Source: Bacteroidaceae bacterium
GTDB lineage: Bacteria > Bacteroidota > Bacteroidia > Bacteroidales > Bacteroidaceae
NCBI GenBank assembly: GCA_017621515.1
Contig: JAGASY010000087.1
Coordinates: 1 to 64,000, forward strand
Length of the DNA: 64,000 nucleotides
Reading direction: 5' to 3'
Made by a program: the position numbers and the translations under genes. Below, piece by piece: positions 8,383 to 16,876 of the stretch (position 1 is its first letter; each line of letters starts with the position of its first letter). The notes under the pieces are model-generated. The model worked only from the letters and a program-made list of their open reading frames with translations, did no database searches and was not told the DNA's origin.

Positions 8383-8907
8383 TCAGTCTATATAACGGAC
8401 ATATCCTTCCTTACGTGGCTTAGGTGCGGGCAGTTCTTTCGCCGGATAGCCGATGATGCAATGAGCTATTCCCTCGTAATCACCTTCTATCCCCCACTCC
8501 TTCAACAGTTTTTTGCCTTCTTCACTCTCAAACTCCTCTTTCGCACGGTGAATCCAGCAAGAGCCGAGACCAAGGGAATGGGCTGCATTCATGAGATTTG
8601 CCATGACGAGCGAACCGTCATACCGATAAGTGGGAAAGGATTTGTCCGCAAGCACGACCATTACGACCGGCGCCCCATAGAAAGGATCAGAGTTAGTTCC
8701 AAGTATGGCAGCATTCATAGCTGAAAGCTTATCACGCAGCTCCTTGTTCGACACCACCACAATCAACGGGCTTTGCCTGTTCATGCCTGTCGGAGCGTAT
8801 GTACCAGCCTTGACAATCTCCTCAATCAAGTCACGAGACACTGCATCCGACTTATATGCCTTTACGCTACGTCTTGTAACGAGAGACTCTATTGTTTCGT
8901 TCATCAT
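8383..8907 (-). CDS. Nitroreductase-family FMN oxidoreductase
   Basis: A 174-residue nitroreductase-fold flavoprotein. TRRSVKAYKSD (residues 11-21) is the FMN-phosphate-binding RRSxR-like motif, and GTYAPTGMNRQSP (36-48) follows as in the family. LGLGSCWIHRAKE (about 113-125) and IIGYPAKELPAPKPRKE near the end match the C-terminal FMN pocket. Members reduce nitro compounds, quinones or enones with NAD(P)H. Its ATG overlaps the stop of the upstream flavodoxin-like gene (ATGA), indicating translational coupling, so the two flavoproteins probably work in one redox pathway. The physiological substrate is unknown. Confidence 0.88.
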   Translation of the reverse strand: MMNETIESLVTRRSVKAYKSDAVSRDLIEEIVKAGTYAPTGMNRQSPLIVVVSNKELRDKLSAMNAAILGTNSDPFYGAPVVMVVLADKSFPTYRYDGSLVMANLMNAAHSLGLGSCWIHRAKEEFESEEGKKLLKEWGIEGDYEGIAHCIIGYPAKELPAPKPRKEGYVRYID

Positions 8908-9524
8908 CTTATAAAATTAGTTTTTTGAGGTTGTTCTCTTTCCGGATAACCCACACCGGCTTTCTTCCCGGCTTCAAGATTATGCAGGAGCCATGCCATA
9001 TTGCGTCCGAGCGTGCGCATCGTCTGCAACCCTTCGGCATCACGACGAGCTTCCTCCGGAGTGTTGCCATGTATCTGATTCCAATACTGAGAGCCTACAA
9101 CGAGCATCTGGCTTATGGTGAAATACTTGTTGAGCTGATCAAAAGCCGCACTGGCACCTCCACGACGACAGCTGACGACTGCAGCAGCCGGTTTCAACAT
9201 GAACTTGGATGTACGTCCATAGAAAGCGCGATCCATGAACGAAGTTATCGCACCTGATGCCGCGGCATAATGAACAGGAGACCCGAACACAAAAGCGTCA
9301 GCCTCCTCTGCCTTTGCAATAAACTCATTCACCTTGTCATCGATGAAACATTTGCCTGTCTGTGAGCAGTTTCCACAAGCAATGCAGCCGGATATGGGTT
9401 TATTGCCCAACCAGAATATTTCGGTCTCTATACCTGCCTTGTTCAGCTCTGAAGCCACTTCGCAAAGTGCCACATACGTACATCCTTCCTTATGAGGACT
9501 ACCATTCACCAAAAGAGTTTTCAT
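8904..9524 (-). CDS. Flavodoxin-family NAD(P)H reductase
   Basis: A 206-residue flavodoxin-fold protein of the NADPH-dependent FMN reductase / iron-sulfur flavoprotein type. It begins with LLVNGSPHKEGCTYVAL (residues 4-20), the FMN-phosphate loop. A cysteine cluster SGCIACGNCSQTGKCF (Cys47, Cys50, Cys53, Cys59) could bind an iron-sulfur cluster, as in related iron-sulfur flavoproteins. FGSPVHYAAASGA (about 79-91) is the second flavin loop. It is the first gene of a two-gene unit with the nitroreductase, with a 4-base overlap. On the minus strand TACCTTTG at 9567-9560 could be the -7 element. Confidence 0.85.
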   Translation of the reverse strand: MKTLLVNGSPHKEGCTYVALCEVASELNKAGIETEIFWLGNKPISGCIACGNCSQTGKCFIDDKVNEFIAKAEEADAFVFGSPVHYAAASGAITSFMDRAFYGRTSKFMLKPAAAVVSCRRGGASAAFDQLNKYFTISQMLVVGSQYWNQIHGNTPEEARRDAEGLQTMRTLGRNMAWLLHNLEAGKKAGVGYPEREQPQKTNFIR

Positions 9525-9671
9525 ATTTATAAGTTTTTCTGATTTGACTTATCAAAGGGCAAAGGTACGAAAAAAAACAAATATGGCAGTATAATATGTC
9601 AGATGTGAATGTATTCGACAAAATACTCCGAGCATAACAAATTTATGCAGATGCTTTCGACAGACTCCTAA

Positions 9672-10487
9672 AAACAGCCAAAATGCCACTTTTTAAAATG
9701 ACAAAATGATATTTTCGCCCAAAATGAAAATTTAACACTTGACGCAATTTTTCGTTGGCAGCAAAAAGACAAAAATTTTTGTTTGAAGATAAATATCTGA
9801 TAATCAATTAAATATAAAATTCATCAAAACGCTCAAAAAAGTTCGCCGGACGCAATTTTCTGAAGATTTTGAATATTCTGGTAATCTATTGATTACTAAT
9901 ACATTACAACAAAATTCACTATTTTTACCCTCAAACACCACTTCAAACTCACTCACTTTTCAATTCTTGTTCAAAGAACCTTCCAAAGCCGCGGATTATA
10001 CATTTCTTAACATTTTAGCCGAAACAAACAGTCTTTTTCTCCGTTTCCCACTGTTTGTTTCTTTTCAGCGCACTGTTTTTTTCTTCGCAGCGCACAGTGA
10101 GAGAAAATCCACTGCGCTGCAAATAAAATTGCAGCGCGCTGGAAATGTGACGACAGTGCGCTGAAAATTTGAAAACTTAGTAGTTTTTTTCTAAGAACTC
10201 TTCACCGAAAATAAATAAATGTAAAAGAACCATTCCAAAATGAAACACTATTTCACATTTCACAGAGCCTTCAGAAAATACACACAGAATCCCCGTTCTT
10301 CGAGAAAAGTTCGTCTCGCTTCATTTTGAAGCGTTCCAGAGGGCTTGGAATTTTAACATTTGACAAAATCAAAAAGATAGTATTATGACATGGATTAAAG
10401 CAAAAAGATTTTATTCGTCCAAAATCAATGTCATTTTATCAGAATAAGAATCTCTCAAAAAAAGCATATTCAAAAATTTTGTTATGG
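9672..10487 (-). repeat. Dispersed intergenic element, copy B
   Basis: Reverse-oriented copy of the ~0.8-kb element, between the divergent genes starting at 9524 and 10630. It carries the same blocks as copy A: TGACAAAATGATATTTTCGC at one end, a modular array at 10066-10163 (module starts 10066, 10088, 10110, 10132, 10154), the ACGGGGATTCT block (reverse complement near 10292), and an end reading AAATTTTGTTATGG. In the array the linker TTTTTTTCTTCG is inverted and at the opposite end compared with copies A and D. A frame on the plus strand stays open from 9889 to 10164 but is not a convincing gene. Limits are approximate. Confidence 0.85.
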
Positions 10488-10551
10488 AAGCCATTTTTAC
10501 CGCTGAAAGAGTTAAAAAGAGAACAAGAATACAATAAAGAAATCATTGTAG

Positions 10552-10582
10552 TTGAGCATTCAGATTGTTTTTATTATTTTTG
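10552..10582 (+). promoter_or_regulatory. Candidate promoter of the DUF4468 operon
   Basis: TTG (10552-10554), 20 bases, then TATTTTTG (10575-10582) fits the Bacteroidetes promoter consensus exactly in spacing. The predicted leader is about 40 bases. It lies inside a 66-codon open frame (10428-10628) that is therefore unlikely to be a gene. Confidence 0.55.
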
Positions 10583-10629
10583 CAGGGAAATATACCGTAA
10601 AATAAAGAAACAATTAAAAACATCATAGT

Positions 10630-11271
10630 ATGAAAAAACTAATGTTTGCCGTAATGGTCGCAATCTTACCGGTTATGGCGAGTGCACAAAGCGAGGGTTT
10701 GTTTGCCAGAAAAAAGATAAAAACCCAACAAGACATGTCTGCCTATCTGTATGGCGCAGTGAAAGAAGAAAACGGCAAGGTCGTTTTCAAAAAAACAATT
10801 GCAGTTCCGGGAAAGTCGAAAAAAGCCATATTCCAGTCCGTCATGCAATGGGCAAACCTTCGTTATCAGCCGGAAGTATCGCATGGCGAATGGAGCGATG
10901 CTGATTTTTACAAGAACTATGAGTATGCCACAATAAAGAGCGCGGACGAAGCCACAGGAACAATTGTTTGCAGAGGCGATGAAGAAGTGGTATTCTCTAA
11001 CAAAACACTGTCGAAAGACTTTTGCAGAATGAACTACAACCTGATTGTTGAGATTAAGGACAACGAGGTGACCGCCACTGTCACCAACATATCCTATCAA
11101 TATTCGCTCTCGGAAACTCCGGAACGCATTGCGGCAGAAGACTGGATTACAGACAAAGAAGCCATTAACAAAAAAGGTCAGCTCATGCGCATAAGCGGGA
11201 AATTCCGCGTCAAGACAATAGACATCACCAATGAGCTGTTCAAAGAAATTACAGAATCTGTAACAGAATGA
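10630..11271 (+). CDS. Exported DUF4468 (TBP-like fold) protein
   Basis: A 213-residue protein with a clear Sec signal peptide (MKKLMFAVMVAILPVMASAQ), so periplasmic or surface-located. The mature part has the look of the Bacteroidetes DUF4468 family: an N-terminal half VFKKTIAVPGKSKKAIFQSV (residues 57-76 approx.) and a beta-rich half with TGTIVCRGDEEVVF and YNLIVEIKDNEVTATVTNISY. The family has a TBP-like fold and no established biochemical role. Its stop overlaps the start of a small membrane protein gene by ATGA, so the two are co-translated. A good promoter lies just upstream. Confidence 0.72.
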   Translation: MKKLMFAVMVAILPVMASAQSEGLFARKKIKTQQDMSAYLYGAVKEENGKVVFKKTIAVPGKSKKAIFQSVMQWANLRYQPEVSHGEWSDADFYKNYEYATIKSADEATGTIVCRGDEEVVFSNKTLSKDFCRMNYNLIVEIKDNEVTATVTNISYQYSLSETPERIAAEDWITDKEAINKKGQLMRISGKFRVKTIDITNELFKEITESVTE

Positions 11272-11528
11272 AAACAGAAGATATTGACAAAATCATAGCA
11301 GAAGCGTTAGAGGAAGAGAAAAAAGGCAGAAAGGGACACAAGAGACGAGGCAATTCTGCAAACATACGCAATGCCCGCAAAATATTGAACATCCTTTTTA
11401 TGACAGGCTTCATTGCAGCAGTCATCATATATTTTGCATGTCCGGAACAAAGAGTCTTGTTTTTCTGCACCGGCTTCGGAGCAATGCTGCTCAAGATTGT
11501 AGAATTTTGTCTAAGATTCATGTTCTGA
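11268..11528 (+). CDS. Small two-helix membrane protein
   Basis: An 86-residue protein not recognised as a named family. Residues 1-38 are highly charged (EALEEEKKGRKGHKRRG) and probably cytoplasmic. Two hydrophobic segments follow: ILNILFMTGFIAAVIIYFA (about 40-58) and VLFFCTGFGAMLLKIVEFC (about 64-82). It overlaps the upstream DUF4468 gene by 4 bases, which strongly suggests it is real and made together with it. A perfect 15-bp hairpin closes the pair. The function is unknown. Confidence 0.7.
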   Translation: MKTEDIDKIIAEALEEEKKGRKGHKRRGNSANIRNARKILNILFMTGFIAAVIIYFACPEQRVLFFCTGFGAMLLKIVEFCLRFMF

Positions 11529-11583
11529 GAATTATAACAACATTTTTTCACGAATCCATGCATGGCATGTATTGAGCCTCCCT

Positions 11584-11633
11584 TTTATGCGATTTTCTTC
11601 AGGCATCTTGACGACGGGAGAAAATCGCATAAA
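11584..11633 (+). terminator. Terminator after the DUF4468 pair
   Basis: TTTATGCGATTTTCT (11584-11598) and AGAAAATCGCATAAA (11619-11633) are perfect 15-bp arms with a 20-base loop. It begins 56 bases after the small membrane-protein gene. Confidence 0.65.
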
Positions 11634-11740
11634 TTGATGATGCAGTCGCAGCTGTCTTCATTGCATACGATTCGTAACTTTTAATGAGAGGAATACTATT
11701 TACCCCTGCAATGTGGTACTCACGTTTATCACATATTCAA

Positions 11741-13831
11741 ATGACATCACACAAAAAACAGTATAAAACACGAAGAGCGGCAGTGCTGCTGTTGGCTCTG
11801 CTCAGTCCGCTTGCCATTCATGCCCAGCGCATCATCGGTGAACTCGAAAGCAACAGTGACGGTGACATGATGTTCGGCAACGACACGACAGACCTTGACA
11901 GCAACGGAAAGAAGAAAAAAAAGACTGTTCCTGTCGATGTCCGTGCATGGACTATTGACGAGATATTCGGCGACAGGACACCGACGGACGTGGATACGCT
12001 TCACCACCAATACCAGAACAACGACCTGACAGAAGGGTTGAACGGACATTACAATCATTTGGGCAATCTCGGTTCTCCTCGTCTGTCACGCATTTTCATG
12101 GAGCGCGACGAGCAGCCACAGTTCATCTTCACATATCCTTTAGACCAGTTTTTGAAACCGACAAGCGACTTTCGCTTCTACAACACCAAGTCGCCCTTCA
12201 TGAACCTTGCGTACAACTTCTGCGGTTCAAAGGAGACAGGAGACGATCATTTCAAGGCCATATACACGAACAATGTAAACAAGCTATTCAATTTCGGAGG
12301 TATCTTCGACTATATGTACGGACAGGGCTACTATGCCAACCAATCGACCTCGTTGATGAATGCCACAGCTTTTGCCTCCTATACGGGCGACAAATATAAT
12401 CTGCATTTCTACTATATGCACAATTATATAAAGATGGCAGAAAACGGTGGAATAGAAGATGAAATGTATATCACTCGTCCGGAAGACTTGTCACAAAGCT
12501 ATGCCACCAATGACATACCAACCATGCTCAACCAGACATGGAACAGGCAAGAACACGACATAATATTCCTGAACCATAAATACAACATCGGTTTTACGCG
12601 CACGGAAGGCGACTCTACGGACATGCACGAAGTGTTTGTTCCCGTCACAAGCATTTTCCACAGTCTGAAGATTCAGAAATATGCTCGCAGATACACAGCA
12701 TACGAGACTCCGGAGCATTATCATTCTTATATGTATTTGCCCGGCGACTCAGCTGATGACCGTACAAGAAACTTCTCGGTGAAGACCATTGCCGGTCTGT
12801 CCTTATGCGAAGGCTTCAACAAATGGGCTGCTGCAGGGCTGGATGCATACGCAGGAGTAGAATACAACCGCTTCACTCTTCCCGACACCATTCCGGATGC
12901 AGGATTCGGTACATTGACAAAAGGTAGGCAGACAAAGCTGAAAGAGGCAGAAACGAACCTGCTCGTGGGAGGAAGACTGTCGAAAGCACAAGGTAAAAGC
13001 CTGCACTATAATGTGGATGCAGAATTTGTGGTGGCTGGAGCAGACGCAGGTGACTTCACATTGAACGGACACGGAGAATTGAACATGCCGCTGTTCAAAG
13101 ACACGGTGCAACTGGCGGTAAATGCTTATCTGAAGAATGTCACACCAGGATACTACTATGGCACATTCCACTCAAAACATGCATGGTGGGACATAGATGT
13201 GGCACAAGAGACAAGAACACGCATTGAAGGAGAACTGACAATTCCACAAACTCATACGCAAGTGAAAGTCGGGATAGAGAACATTAAAAATTACACCTAT
13301 TTTGCCAACAACGGAACTCCGTATGTGGAAGACGGAATTACAAAATACTCCAACAATGTGGCTCCGATGCAATGCGGCGAGAACATACAAGTGATAAGCG
13401 CAAACTTGTTGCAGAATTTCAAACTGGGAATTTTCCACCTCGACAACGATGTGACATTCCAGACCTGTAGCAACAAAGATGTCCTGCCGCTCCCCACTCT
13501 CTCACTTTATCACAATCTGTACATCACATTCAAGATTGCCAAAGTGTTGAGCTGTGAACTTGGAGGAGACGTAAAATACTTCACCGAATATTATGCACCG
13601 GACTATTCTCCTGTAATCGGACAGTTTTGTTTGCAAAACCCGAACAACAAGGTGAAAATCGGAAATTATCCGCTGGTGAGCGTTTATGCCAACTTCGACT
13701 TGAAGCGCACCCGGTTCTATATTCAATATTATCATGCCAATCAAGGAAGCGGAAGATATTTCTGGGCACCACGCTATCCTATGAATCCGGCAGGTGTGCA
13801 TTTCGGTCTCAGCTGGAACTTCTACGATTAG
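11741..13831 (+). CDS. Putative outer-membrane porin (Porin_10-like)
   Basis: A 696-residue outer-membrane beta-barrel protein. The ATG at 11741 is chosen because it gives a proper signal peptide (RRAAVLLLALLSPLAIHAQR); the 19 codons upstream do not. The mature N-terminus is acidic, with a Lys cluster (NGKKKKKTVPVDVRAW). From about residue 100 on, many alternating aromatic/polar strands appear (YNLHFYYMHNYI, TQVKVGIENIKNYTYF), and it ends with GVHFGLSWNFYD, a C-terminal aromatic strand as needed for barrel insertion. This matches the Bacteroidetes 'putative porin' family. Transported solutes are unknown. It is a single gene closed by a strong hairpin. Confidence 0.8.
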   Translation: MTSHKKQYKTRRAAVLLLALLSPLAIHAQRIIGELESNSDGDMMFGNDTTDLDSNGKKKKKTVPVDVRAWTIDEIFGDRTPTDVDTLHHQYQNNDLTEGLNGHYNHLGNLGSPRLSRIFMERDEQPQFIFTYPLDQFLKPTSDFRFYNTKSPFMNLAYNFCGSKETGDDHFKAIYTNNVNKLFNFGGIFDYMYGQGYYANQSTSLMNATAFASYTGDKYNLHFYYMHNYIKMAENGGIEDEMYITRPEDLSQSYATNDIPTMLNQTWNRQEHDIIFLNHKYNIGFTRTEGDSTDMHEVFVPVTSIFHSLKIQKYARRYTAYETPEHYHSYMYLPGDSADDRTRNFSVKTIAGLSLCEGFNKWAAAGLDAYAGVEYNRFTLPDTIPDAGFGTLTKGRQTKLKEAETNLLVGGRLSKAQGKSLHYNVDAEFVVAGADAGDFTLNGHGELNMPLFKDTVQLAVNAYLKNVTPGYYYGTFHSKHAWWDIDVAQETRTRIEGELTIPQTHTQVKVGIENIKNYTYFANNGTPYVEDGITKYSNNVAPMQCGENIQVISANLLQNFKLGIFHLDNDVTFQTCSNKDVLPLPTLSLYHNLYITFKIAKVLSCELGGDVKYFTEYYAPDYSPVIGQFCLQNPNNKVKIGNYPLVSVYANFDLKRTRFYIQYYHANQGSGRYFWAPRYPMNPAGVHFGLSWNFYD

Positions 13832-13847
13832 ACACACATCAAACAAG

Positions 13848-13892
13848 AAAAAGGGAGATACCATTTCATTCCATTGTGGTATCTCCCTTTTT
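13848..13892. terminator. Strong bidirectional terminator
   Basis: AAAAGGGAGATACCA and TGGTATCTCCCTTTT form a perfect stem flanked by A-run and T-run, the classic bidirectional intrinsic terminator. It lies between the porin stop (13831) and the convergent Crp-like gene stop (13966). Confidence 0.9.
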
Positions 13893-13965
13893 CTGACATA
13901 TCTGTCATATATACATTATATATATAAGAAGCCGGTAATCTTATCCGGCACGACGCCTGAAACGT

Positions 13966-14670
13966 CTATCCTATTTTGCTAATCTTCTTCAGTTTCTCAT
14001 TGTCTATAATCTTAATCTTTCTGCCGTCAATGGCTATCAGTTTTTCTGCGGCAAATGCAGACAATGTACGTATGGCATTCGAAGTCGTCATATTCGACAG
14101 GCTGGCAAGATCTTCTCTCGACAAATATATGGATAAGGTTGCTCCGTCTTCCTCCAAGCCGTAGCTGTCAACAAGAAACAGCAGAGCTTCAGCCAGTCGT
14201 CCACGTATGTGTTTCTGGGTAAGGCTCACCGTCCTTTGGTCGGATATTCCCAAATCGATGGACAACTGCCTTACAAAAAACATGGAGAGGTTTATGTTCG
14301 TCTCCATCCACTTATACAGAATGTCCATCGGAAGCTTACAAATCACAGTTGACTCAAATGTGGCGGCGGCAGTCACATAGTTCTGATTGGCGAAATAAGC
14401 TCTGTAGCCGAAAAACTCGACAGGTCTTATTACACGTATAATCTGAGTCCTTCCGCCCACACCGTCTTTATATACTTTTACTTTCCCACTTATCAGACAC
14501 AACAAATACTGAGGAACATCACCTTCTTTATATATATCCTCATTCTTTTTGAATCTTTGTATCAACAGATTCTTTTGCAGCTCATCTCTTTGCTCGTCTG
14601 TAAGCAAACGCGCAATGACATCAAGATGACACATTATTTCCGACAGTGCTAAAGAATCTCTTTTTACCAT
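13966..14670 (-). CDS. Crp/Fnr-family transcriptional regulator
   Basis: A 234-residue regulator. Residues ~15-130 form a cyclic-nucleotide-binding-type beta-roll (FKKNEDIYKEGDVPQYLLCL, ISGKVKVYKD, FFGYRAYFANQ). A long dimer helix follows, and residues ~160-234 form a Crp-type winged helix-turn-helix with recognition region LSREDLASLSNMTTSNAIRT. No cysteine cluster for an Fe-S center is evident, so it is not a classical FNR oxygen sensor; the ligand is unknown. It is transcribed away from the glycogen operon starting at 14917. The 246-base gap contains a promoter and an imperfect palindrome, so it may control those genes. The start is the ATG at 14670; Met13 is an alternative. Confidence 0.85.
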   Translation of the reverse strand: MVKRDSLALSEIMCHLDVIARLLTDEQRDELQKNLLIQRFKKNEDIYKEGDVPQYLLCLISGKVKVYKDGVGGRTQIIRVIRPVEFFGYRAYFANQNYVTAAATFESTVICKLPMDILYKWMETNINLSMFFVRQLSIDLGISDQRTVSLTQKHIRGRLAEALLFLVDSYGLEEDGATLSIYLSREDLASLSNMTTSNAIRTLSAFAAEKLIAIDGRKIKIIDNEKLKKISKIG

Positions 14671-14816
14671 TTCTGATTTTTTATAAAACTTCTACAAAGT
14701 TACGCTTATCTGCTAAAATCCGCAAAACAGAAAGACTATTTTTCTGCTTTTAAACATATTTTTTGCATCTGAGGCAAAAATAAATGACGTTTTTTTAACA
14801 AAAATCATTTTTTCCA

Positions 14817-14847
14817 TTGCTTACAAAACAGAAAATACCTATATTTG
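14817..14847 (+). promoter_or_regulatory. Candidate promoter of the glycogen operon
   Basis: TTG (14817-14819), 20 bases, and TATATTTG (14840-14847) match the Bacteroidetes promoter consensus. The predicted leader to the debranching-enzyme ATG is about 60 bases. Confidence 0.55.
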
Positions 14848-14857
14848 GAGTTAAATA

Positions 14858-14871
14858 ATGACATGTGTCAT
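14858..14871. promoter_or_regulatory. Candidate operator downstream of the -7 element
   Basis: ATGACATGTGTCAT has 6-bp inverted arms (ATGACA / TGTCAT) around TG. It lies 10 bases after the -7 element, about at the transcription start, where a bound protein would block transcription. The divergent Crp/Fnr-type gene is the obvious candidate for binding it. Confidence 0.35.
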
Positions 14872-14916
14872 ATTTGATAGTTAACGAGAATGTAATTAAT
14901 ACCTTAAAATACAACT

Positions 14917-16860
14917 ATGAGTTATTTACGTTTTGACAAAACCCTGATGACAAACTTGCAGGAGGCTCTTCCAAAAGAGATTCTTCGCACCAATAAATCA
15001 GGTGCGTATTCATGTTCTTCAATAGTAGATTGCAATACGCGTAAATATCACGGTTTATTAGTTGTTCCAGTTCCGGAGCTTGATGACAACAACCATGTAT
15101 TACTTTCTTCGCTTGACGAGACAGTGATACAACATGGAGCAGAATTTAATCTTGGTCTTCACAAGTATTCCGGAGGAACATTCAGTCCAAACGGACATAA
15201 ATATATCCGTGAGTGTGAATGGGACAAGCTTCCGACAACAATATACAGAGTCGGCGGTGTTGTCTTGAAGAAAGAGAAAGTATTCCAGCATTTCGAGAAT
15301 CGTATCTTGATACGCTATACTCTTCTGGATGCACATTCTGTAACCACACTGAGACTCCGTCCTTTCCTCGCATTCCGAAGCGTATGCCAATGTACGCACG
15401 AGAACGGAGCCGTCAACTACAGCTACCAAGTAGTTGACAACGGAATAAAGACGTGCATGTACGAAGGGTATCCGGAACTTTACATGCAGCTGAACAAGAA
15501 GTCAGAGTTCCACTATTGCCCGAACTGGTACCGCGGAATAGAATATCCTAAAGAACAAGAATTAGGATATGACTTCACAGAAGACCTCTATGTTCCGGGG
15601 TATTTTGAATTTGAAATAAAGAAAGGAGAAAGCATTGTGTTCTCTGCCGGTATCGAGGAACTCTCAACACGTTCCTTGAAAAAATTATTCGACACAGAAT
15701 ATAATGTACACGTTTCACGCGACAGTTTCCACTCATGCCTTGTAAATGCAGCACACCAGTTCCATTATGAGAAGAATAATGAGAACTATATCATTGCGGG
15801 CTATCCGTGGTTCAAATGCCGCGCACGAGACATGTTCATTTCACTTCCGGGACTTACTCTTGCCATTGACGAGGTAGAGTATTTCGAAAAAGCCATGATT
15901 ACAGCGGAAAAAGCCATCAATAACTTCATGTCAGGTGAAAAATCAAATATAAACATCTACGAGATGGAACATCCGGATGTATTGCTTTGGGCTGTATGGT
16001 GCATACAACAGTATGCACGACTTGTGTCTCGCGAAGAAGCTCATAAGAAATACGGACACATTGTAAATAAGATTGTAGCCTTCATCAAATCCGGAAAACA
16101 TCAGAATCTGTTCTTGCACGACAACGGACTGCTGTATGCCAACGGACGTGAGAAAGCTATCACATGGATGAACTCCACAATAAACGGCTATCCGGTAGTT
16201 CCGCGTTCCGGATACATTGTTGAGTTCAATGCTTTATGGTATAATGCTCTTGTTTTCAACTCACAGATACTTGAGAGTTTGGGACATAGTGAAGAAGCAA
16301 GCGAATATACAAGCCTTGCAGAGGTTACAGGAAATTCGTTCAAAGAAACATTCCTTAATGAACACGGCTATCTTCTCGATTATATTGACGGAAGTTACAT
16401 ATCGTGGAGTGTACGTCCTAACATGTTGATAGCTTCATCGCTCGAAAATACTCCTCTCAGCATTCAGGAACGCAAACGTATATTTGACATTTGTACCAAA
16501 GAACTGCTTACTCCAAAGGGAATACGCTCCTTGTCACCAAAAAGCGGTGGTTACAACCCGGTTTATGAAGGAGGACAGATGCAACGTGACGCAGCATATC
16601 ATCAAGGAACCGTTTGGCCGTGGCTCTCAGGTTTCTATCTTGAAACATGTATGAAAATATATAAGCGTAGCGGATTGTCATTTGTTGACCGACATTTTGT
16701 AGGTCTTGAAGAAGAAATGTTCTACCACTGCATAGGAACATTGCCGGAATTGTTCGATGGCAACCCTCCTTTCCACGGACGTGGAGCATTGTCATTCGCA
16801 ATGAATGTGGCTGAAATACTTCGTATAAACAAGATTCTCAGCAAATTCTATAATTACTAA
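14917..16860 (+). CDS. Glycogen debranching enzyme, GH133 type
   Basis: A 647-residue cytoplasmic amylo-alpha-1,6-glucosidase-type protein. The N-terminal ~270 residues (KSGAYSCSSIVDCNTRKYHGLLV, quoted partly; SSLDETVIQHG) are the GDE_N domain. The rest is the (alpha/alpha)6 GDE_C catalytic domain with IIAGYPWFKCRARDMFISLPGL (partial), WMNSTINGYPVVPR and YHQGTVWPWLSGFYLE. These are the archaeal-type GDE motifs. It removes alpha-1,6 branches of glycogen. It is the first of three genes (debranching enzyme, glycosyltransferase, GH57), separated by 16 and 79 bases, a known Bacteroides glycogen cluster. Confidence 0.92.
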   Translation: MSYLRFDKTLMTNLQEALPKEILRTNKSGAYSCSSIVDCNTRKYHGLLVVPVPELDDNNHVLLSSLDETVIQHGAEFNLGLHKYSGGTFSPNGHKYIRECEWDKLPTTIYRVGGVVLKKEKVFQHFENRILIRYTLLDAHSVTTLRLRPFLAFRSVCQCTHENGAVNYSYQVVDNGIKTCMYEGYPELYMQLNKKSEFHYCPNWYRGIEYPKEQELGYDFTEDLYVPGYFEFEIKKGESIVFSAGIEELSTRSLKKLFDTEYNVHVSRDSFHSCLVNAAHQFHYEKNNENYIIAGYPWFKCRARDMFISLPGLTLAIDEVEYFEKAMITAEKAINNFMSGEKSNINIYEMEHPDVLLWAVWCIQQYARLVSREEAHKKYGHIVNKIVAFIKSGKHQNLFLHDNGLLYANGREKAITWMNSTINGYPVVPRSGYIVEFNALWYNALVFNSQILESLGHSEEASEYTSLAEVTGNSFKETFLNEHGYLLDYIDGSYISWSVRPNMLIASSLENTPLSIQERKRIFDICTKELLTPKGIRSLSPKSGGYNPVYEGGQMQRDAAYHQGTVWPWLSGFYLETCMKIYKRSGLSFVDRHFVGLEEEMFYHCIGTLPELFDGNPPFHGRGALSFAMNVAEILRINKILSKFYNY

Positions 16861-16876
16861 AAAGAAGTAGAAGAAT

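Noticed and set aside
10428-10628. 66-codon open frame before the DUF4468 gene
   Set aside because: Overlaps the end of element copy B and a well-spaced promoter, with no recognisable protein features.
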